A stretch of 64,000 bases of DNA from Anaerozeibacter quisquiliarum (GCA_051162045.1 JBISDI010000002.1), one strand, 5' to 3'. Shown: positions 39,673 to 47,705, counted from the first letter of the stretch. Numbers and translations: made by a program. The notes: generated from the sequence alone by a model not told the origin.

Positions 39673-39813
39673 CCGCCCCACCCCAAAAACGCATGTGCGG
39701 CGGGGAGACGCGCGTCCCCCCGCTGCCCGATCGCAGATCACGATGCCGCCGTCCGGCAAGCGTCCCATTATTGTATCCGCGCGTCCCTCCCGCTGTCAAG
39801 CGCGGGAAGGTTA

Positions 39814-41070
39814 TCAGCCCGTCAGCCCCGGATAATCGAGCGTCGCAAAATAATCCTCCGGCGTCTCCGCTCTGCGGATCAGCTTGAAACTGCCGTCGGC
39901 CTTGAGCAGCACCTCGCCCGAGCGCAGTTTGCCGTTGTAGTTGTAGCCCATCGAGCGGCCGTGCGCGCCGGTGTCGTGGATAATCAGCAGGTCGCCGCGC
40001 TCGATTGGCGGGAGCTGGCGGTCGACCGCGAACTTGTCGTTGTTCTCGCACAATGAGCCCACCACATCGTAGGTGTGGTCGGCCGGCGCGTCTTCCTTGC
40101 CGGCGACGGTGATGTGGTGATAGGCCCCGTACATCGCCGGACGCATCAGGTCGCAGGCCGAGGCGTCCACGCCGATGTATTCCTTGTGGGTGTGCTTTTC
40201 GTGGATCGCGCGCGTGATGAGGCAGCCGACCGGGCCGGTCAGCCAGCGGCCGAGCTCGGTCGCGATGCGAAGCCCCTCAAGGGCTGTGCCCGCGATCAGC
40301 TCGTCGTAGGCGGCCTTGACGCCCGCGCCGACTTGCGCGATGTCGACCGGCCGCTCTTCGGGCCGGTAGGGGATGCCCACGCCGCCCGACAGGTTGACCG
40401 TGTATACCTCGGCGCCCGTCTCGCGGTGCACATCAATCGCCAGCTCCATCAGCAGCCGCGCCATACCGGGGTAGTAGGCCGGGTCGATCGCGTTGCTGAC
40501 CAAGAACGCGTGCAGCGCGAACCGCTTTGTGCCGAGCGCCGTCAGCCGGCGCACGGCCTCGACGACCTGCGCGCGCGTCATGCCGTACTTGGCCTCGCCC
40601 GGATTCCCCATCACCCGATTGGCCACCCGATAGTCCCCGCCGGGGTTGTAGCGCAGGCAGATCCGCTCGGGGATGCCGCCGTTTTCCTTCAAAAAGTCGA
40701 TATGGGTGATGTCGTCGAGGTTGATCGTGGCGTCGAGCGAGCGCGCCAGCCGGTACTCCTCGGCGGGCGTCTCGTTGGACGAGAACATGATCTCCTCACC
40801 CGAAAAGCCCACGGCGCGCGCCAGCATCAGCTCGGTCAGCGACGCACAGTCCGCGCCCAGCCCCTCGGCCTTCATCAATTGAAGCAAATGGGGATTGGGC
40901 GTGGCCTTGACCGCGAAGTACTCGCGAAAGCCCGCGTTCCAGGCAAACGCCCCGTTCAGCGCGCGCATGCGCCGAACCAGCGCGGCCTCGTCATACAGGT
41001 GGAAGGGCGTGGGGATTTCGCGGATGATCCGCTCAAGCGTATCCTTGGAGGGGACGATTCTATCGTTCAT
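39814..41070 (-). CDS. lysA: Diaminopimelate decarboxylase
   Basis: The enzyme decarboxylates meso-diaminopimelate to L-lysine with pyridoxal phosphate. The 418-residue protein is a fold-type III PLP enzyme: the PLP lysine lies in YFAVKATPNPH, the phosphate-binding glycines in LSGGVGIPY, and the cysteine that acts across the dimer in VGSLCENNDKFA. GAHGRSMGYNYNGK is near the C terminus. ATG 41070 starts 3 nt after the stop of the diguanylate cyclase-like gene. I see no lysine riboswitch, which fits its place inside an operon. Confidence 0.92.
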   Translation of the reverse strand: MNDRIVPSKDTLERIIREIPTPFHLYDEAALVRRMRALNGAFAWNAGFREYFAVKATPNPHLLQLMKAEGLGADCASLTELMLARAVGFSGEEIMFSSNETPAEEYRLARSLDATINLDDITHIDFLKENGGIPERICLRYNPGGDYRVANRVMGNPGEAKYGMTRAQVVEAVRRLTALGTKRFALHAFLVSNAIDPAYYPGMARLLMELAIDVHRETGAEVYTVNLSGGVGIPYRPEERPVDIAQVGAGVKAAYDELIAGTALEGLRIATELGRWLTGPVGCLITRAIHEKHTHKEYIGVDASACDLMRPAMYGAYHHITVAGKEDAPADHTYDVVGSLCENNDKFAVDRQLPPIERGDLLIIHDTGAHGRSMGYNYNGKLRSGEVLLKADGSFKLIRRAETPEDYFATLDYPGLTG

Positions 41071-41073
41071 CGG

Positions 41074-43431
41074 TCATTGCTCCTTCTCTGACAGGACGCC
41101 GTACAGGCATTGGCTGATGGACTTGAGCAGCGCCACGCAACCCATGTGGTCGGATGGGTTGTCGAGCCCAATAAACCCGATACCCGCGCCGTCGCGGCCG
41201 ATCGGCATCAGGAAGATCGACGAGATATTGTCCCCGCCGAGCATCGCAAGACCGCGTCCGCCGGTCATTTCGCGGACGTTGGCACCGGTCAGCACGACCG
41301 GCTTGTGCCCCTTGAGCGCCTCGGCGATCGCCGGCATCTCGTCAAGCTTGAGCCTTTGCCATTCATGCGGTCCCACGCCGCGCGCGTACCAGATAAAGCG
41401 CTCCTTGAGCAGAGCGTCGGCCCCGGCACCCAGCACGAAGGCGCGCTCGGCCCGGTAGTACAGCGCCAGTTCGCCGAGCAGCACGTCCATCGCGGCGGGC
41501 AGCGGCTCGGTGAGCAAGGCGGTCGTGCACCGAAGCAGCACGGAGCTGATGTCGCCGGCCTTGCCGCGCGGCTCGTCCGCCGCGCGCCGGTTGTCCTGAT
41601 AGAACGCGTGGCGGTGCTTGCCCGCGAGCTTTGCGCGGTACAGCGCCTGATCCGCCCGGCGGCTGAGCTCGGCGATGTCGTCCACCCCGTCCTCCACCAA
41701 GGCGACGCCGACCGAGCAGGTGGGTTTGTCTCCCCCGTCCGGGCGTTCGAAATCCTCGAACGCGTCGCACATGGCCTGCGCGCTCTTCGCAATCTGCTCG
41801 CGCGAGGGCGCGCCCATCATCAGCGCCGCGAAGGTATCCCCGCCGAGCCTGCCCACCATGTCGCCCGACCCGAACACGCGCCGCATCGTCTCGCTCAGGT
41901 GCAGGATCAGCTGGTCGCCATCGTAGCGGCCTTTGGGATCGCGCGCGCCCTTGAACCCGTCGATGTCCACCACCAGCAGCGCGCAGCCGGGCGGAAGCCC
42001 GGGCAGCAGCTGCGAAGCTTGCTCCATGAAGGCGCGGTGCCCCATCAGGCCGGTGAGCGCGTCGCTGCCGGGACGCACGTCGGGCGCGTCGTCCTCGTGG
42101 TCCTGGCGCTCGATGTTGGCGATCCGGCCCATGAAGGCGTAAGGCGCGGACTTGTCTGCGTTAAACAGCGCGTTGTAGGCCACCCGATACCAGATCAGCG
42201 CGCCGTTCTGATGGCGCAGTTGCACGCTGGCCGTCGACTTGGGCACTGCGCGCTTCATCGCCTCGGCAAGCTTCTTGAGCGCCGCCTCGTCCTCGGACCG
42301 AGGCTCGCCCTCGGCGATCGCGTACAAGTTGTCGATCGACAGCTTGCGCCCGAGCTGGCGCTCGAACGCGCCGTTCAGCGTCAGCGCGCCGGTCGCAGCG
42401 TCTACTTCAAACAGGATCGTGTAGGACAGCGCCTCGGCCTCGCGCCGCATCGCGCCTTGGCGCCGCGCGTCGCGCCGCGCATGCGCAAGCAAGGCTTCCA
42501 GCCGCCGCCGCCACCACCAGGCGAACACCAGCAGCAGCACCGCGATTGCCGCCAACTGCAACGCCAGCCGCCAAAGCGCCGAGCGCGCCTCGACGATCGG
42601 CGCTTCCATCCGCTCGCGCGGCATGACGCAGAACAGGTAGTAATCGCCCACGCCCAGCGGCGTGTAGCTGGCGTAGCGGCGCTGGTTGCCGTAGCGGTAG
42701 GCCAGCGTGCCCGACTGCCCGTTCTGCATATCCTGCCCAAGCGCCTCGACGCTCGCCCCGTACTCGAGTACCGCCTCGCGGTAGAACTTCAGCACGTTGC
42801 CGGCGATCGACAGCAGCCCCATGTGTCGGGCGGCCACCAGGATCTCGCCGTCTTTACCGGTCACAAAGCAATAGCTGCTCTGGTCGGGCGACTGGTCGGC
42901 GAGAAACTCGGCCAGCGGGGCGTTGCTCAGCCGGCCCACCGCCAGCACGGCCAGCCGGCCGTCTTTCATGATCGGCCTGGTCGCCACAAAGCGCGCCTCG
43001 CCGCCGTCCGGCGGCCACACGCCATGGAACAGGCGCGCCTCGCCCTGAAGCGCGGCCCGGTAGTAGTCGCTCTCGCGCACGTCCAGCATTTGCCCGTCGT
43101 CCAGGTAACCCATGCCGTCCGGGCCGATCAGCCCTACCATGTCGAACGCGGCCTCGTCCGCGCCCGCGCGCATGGCCGCGGCCCGCTCGGCGCTGACCGC
43201 GCCGCTCTGCGCGGCGGCGCCCATCGCCAGCGCGCTCAGCAGGCACAGCTTGCCGTCCATCTCACCCTGGAAGGCCACCTGCTGCTCGCGGATCAAATCG
43301 TCGAGCGCGATGTCGATGCTCTGGCGCTGTCCTCGCTCGCTCGTACGCCGGTAGCCCCATATCGCGCCAGCCCCTGCGGCGAACAGCGCGGCCGCCACCA
43401 CCCAAGCAACCACTCTTTCCCTCAGCTTCAT
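41074..43431 (-). CDS. Membrane sensor with Cache-like, PAS, degenerate GGDEF and GAF-like domains
   Basis: This 785-residue membrane signalling protein has an N-terminal membrane span (VVAWVVAAALFAAGAGAIW), a large extracytoplasmic Cache-type sensor, a second span (LALQLAAIAVLLLVFAWWW), a PAS-like region, a GGDEF domain and a GAF-like C-terminal region. The GGDEF motif reads GRLGGDTFAAL (residues 530-534 GGDTF): Thr533 replaces the conserved Glu, so cyclic-di-GMP synthesis is likely weak or absent and the domain may bind nucleotide as a sensor. TGCTATAAT at 43496-43488 is a promoter. It begins the operon with lysA, pth, mfd and the radical SAM gene. Confidence 0.85.
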   Translation of the reverse strand: MKLRERVVAWVVAAALFAAGAGAIWGYRRTSERGQRQSIDIALDDLIREQQVAFQGEMDGKLCLLSALAMGAAAQSGAVSAERAAAMRAGADEAAFDMVGLIGPDGMGYLDDGQMLDVRESDYYRAALQGEARLFHGVWPPDGGEARFVATRPIMKDGRLAVLAVGRLSNAPLAEFLADQSPDQSSYCFVTGKDGEILVAARHMGLLSIAGNVLKFYREAVLEYGASVEALGQDMQNGQSGTLAYRYGNQRRYASYTPLGVGDYYLFCVMPRERMEAPIVEARSALWRLALQLAAIAVLLLVFAWWWRRRLEALLAHARRDARRQGAMRREAEALSYTILFEVDAATGALTLNGAFERQLGRKLSIDNLYAIAEGEPRSEDEAALKKLAEAMKRAVPKSTASVQLRHQNGALIWYRVAYNALFNADKSAPYAFMGRIANIERQDHEDDAPDVRPGSDALTGLMGHRAFMEQASQLLPGLPPGCALLVVDIDGFKGARDPKGRYDGDQLILHLSETMRRVFGSGDMVGRLGGDTFAALMMGAPSREQIAKSAQAMCDAFEDFERPDGGDKPTCSVGVALVEDGVDDIAELSRRADQALYRAKLAGKHRHAFYQDNRRAADEPRGKAGDISSVLLRCTTALLTEPLPAAMDVLLGELALYYRAERAFVLGAGADALLKERFIWYARGVGPHEWQRLKLDEMPAIAEALKGHKPVVLTGANVREMTGGRGLAMLGGDNISSIFLMPIGRDGAGIGFIGLDNPSDHMGCVALLKSISQCLYGVLSEKEQ

Positions 43432-43487
43432 GCGCCGTCATTCGCCTCCCGCCACGCAAAATGCCCGACCCACGGGGTTTTACTACC

Positions 43488-43496
43488 ATTATAGCA
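43488..43496 (-). promoter_or_regulatory. Extended -10 promoter of the sensor-lysA-pth-mfd operon
   Basis: On the minus strand TGCTATAAT lies 57 nt before the sensor start codon. The -35 region is weak. Confidence 0.5.
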
Positions 43497-43534
43497 CATG
43501 CCGGCGCGGGCGAACATGGAGCGAGCGTAAAACA

Positions 43535-43567
43535 AAACGCCTTTCTTGCGTGAAGAAAGAGGCGTTT
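43535..43567 (-). terminator. Terminator of the downstream tRNA unit
   Basis: A near-perfect stem (AAACGCCTTTCTT and AAGAAAGAGGCGTTT) is followed on the minus strand by TGTTTTA. It lies just after the Gly-like tRNA sequence. Confidence 0.7.
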
Positions 43568-43590
43568 GGGTCACCGGGATGATTTGGGGG

Positions 43591-43664
43591 CGGCGGACGA
43601 GGCTCGAACGCGCGGCCTCCGCCTTGGCAAGGCGGCGCTCCGCCAACTAAGAGGCCATCGCGCG
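43591..43664 (-). pseudogene. Degenerate tRNA-Gly(GCC)-like sequence
   Basis: This has an intact anticodon arm with GCC (stem CCGCC/GGCGG around TTGCCAA) and TTCGAGC in the T-loop, closely resembling the Gly-GCC tRNA at 44014-44089. The acceptor ends (GCGCGAT against CCGCCGC) do not pair, the D-arm has an extra C (GGCCTC), the T-stem has a mismatch, and the CCA is poorly placed. It is probably a decayed duplicate. Confidence 0.6.
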
Positions 43665-43684
43665 CCGACCTGTTCTCGGAAGAT

Positions 43685-43758
43685 TGGAGCGGGTGATGGG
43701 AATCGAACCCACGTATCCAGCTTGGAAGGCTGGCGCTCTGCCATTGAGTTACACCCGC
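43685..43758 (-). tRNA. tRNA-Gly (anticodon UCC)
   Basis: The cloverleaf is complete on the minus strand: acceptor GCGGGTG/CACCCGC with U discriminator and encoded CCA, anticodon loop CTTCCAA (UCC), T-loop GTTCGATTC. It is transcribed from the consensus promoter at 43810-43782 and read with the degenerate Gly-like copy. Confidence 0.95.
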
Positions 43759-43781
43759 ATCAGGAACCGTTAACGGTGAGT

Positions 43782-43810
43782 ATTATACCTTCCCGGCGCG
43801 CGTTTGTCAA
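43782..43810 (-). promoter_or_regulatory. Consensus promoter of tRNA-Gly(UCC)
   Basis: On the minus strand TTGACA (43810-43805) and TATAAT (43787-43782) are 17 nt apart. The spacer begins AACGCGCGCCG, identical to that of the promoter at 44242-44214. Confidence 0.8.
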
Positions 43811-43983
43811 CCGCCGGGCAATCGGCGATTGATTCGTAGGGATTGACTCGGGCGCCTCAGGCGGGGGGATTTTTCGTCCGACTGCTCCCGCAAAATGCGC
43901 GGGCGCGGCGGCGCTGCGTCAGGCGTTTTGCAGCAACGAGCGGGCGGCGAACTCCCCTTGCCCCGCAGGGGGCGTTTCATTGC
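43811..43983. other. Gene-free spacer between tRNA units
   Basis: About 170 bp of GC-rich sequence; I see no gene in it. Confidence 0.5.
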
Positions 43984-44010
43984 AAAAATCGGGTCAGTGA
44001 CCCGATTTTT
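43984..44010 (-). terminator. Terminator of the tRNA-Leu/tRNA-Gly unit
   Basis: An inverted repeat AAAAATCGGGTCA and TGACCCGATTTTT with a single central base lies directly after tRNA-Gly(GCC) on the minus strand. It ends in a T-run in both directions. Confidence 0.75.
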
Positions 44011-44013
44011 GGA

Positions 44014-44089
44014 TGGAGCGGTAGACGAGACTCGGACTCGCGACCTCCACCTTGGCAAGGTGGCGCTCTACCAACTGAGCTACTACCGC
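44014..44089 (-). tRNA. tRNA-Gly (anticodon GCC)
   Basis: The cloverleaf is complete: acceptor GCGGTAG/CTACCGC, D-arm GCTCAGTTGGTAGAGC, anticodon loop CTTGCCAA (GCC), and encoded CCA. It lies 15 nt after tRNA-Leu in the same transcript and is followed by a hairpin terminator. Confidence 0.96.
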
Positions 44090-44104
44090 GCGCTTCATGA
44101 TAAT

Positions 44105-44189
44105 TGGTGCGGGCGAAGAGACTCGAACTCATACGCCTCTGTGGCACCAGATCCTAAATCTGGCGCGTCTGCCATTCCGCCACGCCCGC
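44105..44189 (-). tRNA. tRNA-Leu (anticodon UAG)
   Basis: An 85-nt tRNA with a long variable arm: acceptor GCGGGCG/CGCCCGC, D-arm with GGCGGAATGGCAGAC, anticodon loop TTTAGGA (UAG), T-loop GTTCGAGTC, and encoded CCA. It is the first tRNA after the promoter at 44242-44214. Confidence 0.95.
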
Positions 44190-44213
44190 ATCAAGGACCG
44201 CCAACGATTTATT

Positions 44214-44242
44214 ATTATATCCATTCGGCGCGCGTTTGTCAA
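44214..44242 (-). promoter_or_regulatory. Consensus promoter of tRNA-Leu/tRNA-Gly(GCC)
   Basis: On the minus strand TTGACA (44242-44237) and TATAAT (44219-44214) are 17 nt apart, a perfect consensus that fits strong stable-RNA expression. Confidence 0.82.
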
Positions 44243-44276
44243 CCGTTTGGCGCAACAATTTTCCCGGTCGAACGGC

Positions 44277-44305
44277 TTGCATTTACGAGCGGAGAATGAT
44301 ATGAT
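44277..44305 (+). promoter_or_regulatory. Promoter of the ComFB-like gene
   Basis: TTGCAT (44277-44282) and TATGAT (44300-44305) are 17 nt apart, giving a leader of about 50 nt. Confidence 0.55.
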
Positions 44306-44363
44306 TTGGGACAAGGCGGATATGTCCGCAACATGCGCCGCGCGCGGCGAAAGAGGTATGACC

Positions 44364-44636
44364 ATGGATGAGACCTACAACGTGCAAAATGTGTCGGAAG
44401 CGCTGGTGGAGATGTACCTGGATCAGTGTATCGCCGACACGGGCATGTGCGGCTGCGCGAGATGCCGGGCCGACGTGAAGGCCTACGCGCTCAACAACTT
44501 CCGCCCGTTCTACGTGGTGACCGATTTCGGCGACGTGATGACGCGCACCCAGGCGCTGTCGATTCAGTTCTACGCCGACATCCTCACCGCGATTATGAAG
44601 GGCGTGGTGATCGTCAGGGATAATCCGCGGCATTAG
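44364..44636 (+). CDS. ComFB-family small protein
   Basis: This 90-residue protein matches the late competence ComFB family: VSEALVEMYLDQCIAD, four cysteines including MCGCARCRADVKAYALNN, and a C-terminal ALSIQFYADILTAIMKGV. The cysteines probably bind zinc; the exact role is unknown and it is not always linked to competence. I chose ATG 44364 because AAGAGG lies 7 nt upstream; ATG 44358 is too close to it. The gene stands alone after the tRNA cluster with its own promoter. Confidence 0.85.
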   Translation: MDETYNVQNVSEALVEMYLDQCIADTGMCGCARCRADVKAYALNNFRPFYVVTDFGDVMTRTQALSIQFYADILTAIMKGVVIVRDNPRH

Positions 44637-44639
44637 GCC

Positions 44640-44690
44640 ATCGCCGATTAAAGCACGCGTGCGGCAGCGTCAGAATAGATCGGCGCTTAT
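44640..44690. repeat. Shortened copy of the MITE-like palindrome
   Basis: Both ends of the element at 4385-4541 are found here (ATCGCCGATTAAAGCACGCG and GATCGGCGCTTA), with the middle deleted. It lies directly after the ComFB-like stop codon. Confidence 0.55.
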
Positions 44691-44792
44691 CCGGTCCCTG
44701 CATGCCGCCGGAATCGATCGGTCGATGTACGCGCGCGTCGGCTGACGCGGTACGCCGGGCGGGTTTGACGCGCTCATCTTTTGGCGCTGCGC

Positions 44793-44800
44793 TCCGATAT
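44793..44800 (+). promoter_or_regulatory. Possible SigD-like -10 element
   Basis: TCCGATAT resembles the flagellar sigma -10 GCCGATAT and lies 23 nt before the YjfB-like start. I find no good TAAA at the expected -35 distance, so this is weak. Confidence 0.25.
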
Positions 44801-44822
44801 ACATGGCAGGAGGTGCGTGTCG

Positions 44823-45017
44823 GTGGAAATCTCCAACTACCTCATATCGGCCGCCATATCGTCGAGCCAGTCGCAGCTCGCGCAGTCGGTCGGCGTCGCG
44901 CTGATCAAGAAGGTCATGGACGGACAGGAATCGCAGGCCGCCGCGCTGGTCGAGCAGCTAAGCAGCGCCGCCGTCGCCCCGCCGCCGTCCGGGCACCTGA
45001 TTGAGATCACCGTCTGA
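44823..45017 (+). CDS. YjfB-like small putative motility protein
   Basis: This 64-residue protein resembles the YjfB family of putative motility proteins: EISNYLISAAISSSQSQLAQ, then VGVALIKKVMDGQESQAAAL, and a Pro-rich end. In Bacillus the gene belongs to the motility regulon; nothing here proves motility. The GTG start at 44823 is 9 nt after GGAGG (44809-44813); an earlier GTG at 44817 would be too close. Confidence 0.75.
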   Translation: MEISNYLISAAISSSQSQLAQSVGVALIKKVMDGQESQAAALVEQLSSAAVAPPPSGHLIEITV

Positions 45018-45026
45018 GGAATCCGG

Positions 45027-45854
45027 TTACTCTCCGTCATCGGTTTCTTCGTCGCGCAATGCCTTCTCCACACAGGCCCTTTCGTATTCCTTGGGCGACA
45101 CGCCGAAGACCATCTTGAACCGCTTGCTAAAGTAGAAGATGTTGCTGTAGCCGACCAGGAAGGCGATGTCGGTGATCTTATGCCCGCGCGAGCGGATCAG
45201 CGCCGCGGCGCGCTGCATGCGCACGAGCGTGATGTACTGGTGGATCGACAGCTTGTTGACCTTCTTGAAGATGCTGCCCAGGTAGGAGATGTTCATCTGG
45301 AACAGCTCGGCGAGGCCCGTGACGCTGAGGTCGGGCTCGGCGTAGTGCCGCTCGATGTAGCGGCAGATCTTGCGGCTGGTGGCGACGTCGGAGGGGAGGC
45401 TGGGCTGCGTTGCGCCGTCGCCCGGCGCGGCTTCACCGCGGCCCGCCAGCTTGAGCATGCGCCCCTGCTCCAAGTCCTGCTCGAGCATTTGGATCGCTCG
45501 TTCGATCGACCGGTTCAGGTCGCCCTCCTCGCAGGGCTTGAGCAGGTAGTCGACCACGCCGTGGCGGATGCCACCCTGCGCGTAGCTGAAGTCGTTGAAG
45601 CCCGACAGCAGGATGATCCGGGTGCCCAGGTGGCGCTCGTACGCGTACCGCGCCACGTCGATGCCGCTCATGTCGGGGAGCTTGATGTCCAGCACCATCA
45701 GGTCGACCCCGGCGTCCAGCAGCCCGATGGCCTCGCGACCGTTCGCGGCTTCGCCGGCCGGCTCGACGCCGAGGCGCGTCCAGTTGATGATCTTCTTGAG
45801 GCGCTGGCGGATGTAGTATTCGTCGTCAACGATCGCCAGCCGGTATTTCAGCAT
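45027..45854 (-). CDS. YesN-type response regulator (receiver + AraC DNA-binding)
   Basis: This 275-residue regulator has a receiver domain (1-120) with IVDDE, the phosphorylation site Asp56 in VLDIKLPDMSG and the conserved Lys in YLLKP. The C-terminal AraC helix-turn-helix pair contains FQMNISYLGSIFKKV and VGYSNIFYFSKRFKMVFG. It is phosphorylated by the kinase encoded just upstream, whose stop codon it overlaps by 29 nt, and probably controls the divergent fucosidase-transporter operon. Confidence 0.93.
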   Translation of the reverse strand: MLKYRLAIVDDEYYIRQRLKKIINWTRLGVEPAGEAANGREAIGLLDAGVDLMVLDIKLPDMSGIDVARYAYERHLGTRIILLSGFNDFSYAQGGIRHGVVDYLLKPCEEGDLNRSIERAIQMLEQDLEQGRMLKLAGRGEAAPGDGATQPSLPSDVATSRKICRYIERHYAEPDLSVTGLAELFQMNISYLGSIFKKVNKLSIHQYITLVRMQRAAALIRSRGHKITDIAFLVGYSNIFYFSKRFKMVFGVSPKEYERACVEKALRDEETDDGE

Positions 45855-47565
45855 CGTCCGCGCCCCCTTCCCGGATCGTCAGCTCCACGAGGCAGCCGCC
45901 CTGCTCGCCGTTTCGGATGCTCAGGCCCGAGTCGTTCCCGAAGTAGAGCGCCAGGCGCTTGCGCACATTGGTCAGCCCGTAACGGGAGCCCGGCTGCCCA
46001 TCGGCCGGCATGCCGCCTTCCGTCATGAGCCCCGCGCCATTGTCCTCGACCGACAGCACGATGCGCCCTTGCGCCCTGCGTACGCGAATGTGAATGAACC
46101 CCGGATGGTCGACATGCGCGAATCCGTGCTCGATCGCGTTCTCGGCCACCGGCTGCAGCACGAGCTTGGGGATCTTGACGCCCGCGAGCTCCCGCGGACA
46201 GTCGATCGAGAAGTCGAAGCGGCCCACGGTGCGGATCTTCATGATCTCGAGGTAGTTGCGCGTGATCTCGAGCTCCTCCGCGATCGTGACGATCGAGCCG
46301 CCGCCGCTGAGCGACTTGCGGTAAAACGCCGACAGCCGGAGCACCATCTTCGTGAGCGCCTCGGTCTCGCCGATCTCGGCCAGCGAGCATATGTTGTCCA
46401 GCGTGTTGTAGAGAAAGTGCGGGTTGATCTGTTCTTGCAGCGCGTTCAGCAGCAGCCGCGCCTTGGCCTCCTCCGACTCGACGAGCCGGTTCTTGAGTTC
46501 CTCCTGCGCCGTAATCATGCGGTTGAACGCGCGCAGCAGCGCCCGAATCTCGCCGTCCTCGGCGATCGACTCGTCGATCGTCAGCCAGGCCCCGTGCCGG
46601 ATCGTGCGGGTGTGGCCGATCAGCGCGTCGATCGGATGGGTGATCGTGCGCGATATCCGGCGGGCGGCCAGCGCGTACAGCATCAAACAGCCGAGCGCCA
46701 CGCAGCCGAAGATCACGAGGAAGTAAAGCGCCGGCGCAAAGAACTTGTCCGCGGTGATCTCGTAGACCAGCGTCCAATTGAGCCTCGCGTAGCGCCGGGC
46801 GAAGACCGCCTTCGTCAGGCCGATTTGCTGTGCGCTTTGATCGCCCGAATCGAGCGCGGGCGCGGGCGCGTAAGGCGAACCCGGCTCGAGCCCCAGGGAG
46901 CTGCTTTGTACCAGCCCATCGGCGTCGAGCACCGCGATGCTGTGGGTGTCGGAAACCGAGCGGGCGTAGGCCTTGGCGATCGCCGCCTCCGGCAGCACCA
47001 ATTCGAGGTAGCCGATGTGCCGGCCCGACCGGTAGTCGAAGATCGGCGAATAGAAGGAGAACGAGTAGTTCTTGCGTTTGGCGTCGTACTTGTCGTTCTT
47101 CCAGCCCGCCCGCCAGAACGCGGCGCGCGCCTCCCGTTCAGGCGGCGCATCGGGCGTGGGTACCGGCGCGGTCGAGGCCAGCACCCGCCAGTCGGCGCCG
47201 TAGACGGTGGTGGAGCTGATGTAATCGGCGCTCGGGATGATCGCGTAGATCTGGGCGAGCGCCTGGGCCGCGTGAGCGTAGTTGAAGCGGCCGCCGGCCG
47301 CGTCGTAGGCGGCGCACAGCTTTTGTATGCCGTCGTTGGCGCGCAGCGTCTTGCCGTAGTTTTCAAACGACTGGACAAAGTAGTCGAGCTGGTTTTCGAG
47401 GTAACCGAGCTGCGCCAGCGACGACTTGCCCTCGCTCGAGACAAAGAAGGCTACAAACAAAAAGACGGCGGTCAGCGCGACGACCAGCATGGCGAAGACC
47501 GAGCTCAGGAGCATGGCGAAGAAGATCTTGCGCTGGATCGAGCGCGCTTTGAACCAGCCCTTCAA
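45826..47565 (-). CDS. YesM-type sensor histidine kinase
   Basis: This 579-residue membrane kinase has two predicted spans (about 13-35 and 290-312) flanking an extracytoplasmic sensor domain, then a HAMP-like segment, and the His_kinase domain with NPHFLYNTLDNICSLAEIGE, where the His is phosphorylated. The ATPase domain has LVLQPVAENAIEHGF and the G-box DNGAGL. It starts at TTG 47565 with GGAAGGGG upstream. A promoter at 47647-47619 shares its -35 with the divergent fucosidase promoter. Together with the regulator it likely senses a sugar. Confidence 0.92.
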   Translation of the reverse strand: MKGWFKARSIQRKIFFAMLLSSVFAMLVVALTAVFLFVAFFVSSEGKSSLAQLGYLENQLDYFVQSFENYGKTLRANDGIQKLCAAYDAAGGRFNYAHAAQALAQIYAIIPSADYISSTTVYGADWRVLASTAPVPTPDAPPEREARAAFWRAGWKNDKYDAKRKNYSFSFYSPIFDYRSGRHIGYLELVLPEAAIAKAYARSVSDTHSIAVLDADGLVQSSSLGLEPGSPYAPAPALDSGDQSAQQIGLTKAVFARRYARLNWTLVYEITADKFFAPALYFLVIFGCVALGCLMLYALAARRISRTITHPIDALIGHTRTIRHGAWLTIDESIAEDGEIRALLRAFNRMITAQEELKNRLVESEEAKARLLLNALQEQINPHFLYNTLDNICSLAEIGETEALTKMVLRLSAFYRKSLSGGGSIVTIAEELEITRNYLEIMKIRTVGRFDFSIDCPRELAGVKIPKLVLQPVAENAIEHGFAHVDHPGFIHIRVRRAQGRIVLSVEDNGAGLMTEGGMPADGQPGSRYGLTNVRKRLALYFGNDSGLSIRNGEQGGCLVELTIREGGADDAEIPAGDR

Positions 47566-47618
47566 GCTTCCGTCCCCTTCCCGCCGACGATTTGTGCTTT
47601 TTCCGCTTCCATGGCATA

Positions 47619-47647
47619 ATTATATACGAAATGGCCGTGGATTGCAA
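47619..47647 (-). promoter_or_regulatory. Promoter of the YesM/YesN pair
   Basis: On the minus strand TTGCAA (47647-47642) and TATAAT (47624-47619) are 17 nt apart. The -35 TTGCAA is palindromic and is also the -35 of the divergent promoter. Confidence 0.6.
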
Positions 47648-47672
47648 ATGACGCGCTGAAATGTGGTATGCT
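47642..47672 (+). promoter_or_regulatory. Promoter of the fucosidase operon
   Basis: TTGCAA (47642-47647) and TATGCT (47667-47672, with TGG extension) are 19 nt apart, somewhat long, which is common for activator-dependent promoters. Confidence 0.5.
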
Positions 47673-47705
47673 TAGGCGGGTAATTCACCGTAAGGAGTAG
47701 GCGCG

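Noticed and set aside
41071..41110. Lysine riboswitch before lysA
   Set aside because: Only 3 nt separate lysA from the preceding gene, so there is no room for one.
41110..43494. Long plus-strand frame opposite the GGDEF-type sensor
   Set aside because: Shadow frame caused by codon bias; it has no motif and the opposite strand is a clear multidomain protein.
44097..44363. Longer N terminus for the ComFB-like protein
   Set aside because: The upstream frame runs back through tRNA-Leu and its promoter; ATG 44364 has a proper ribosome site.
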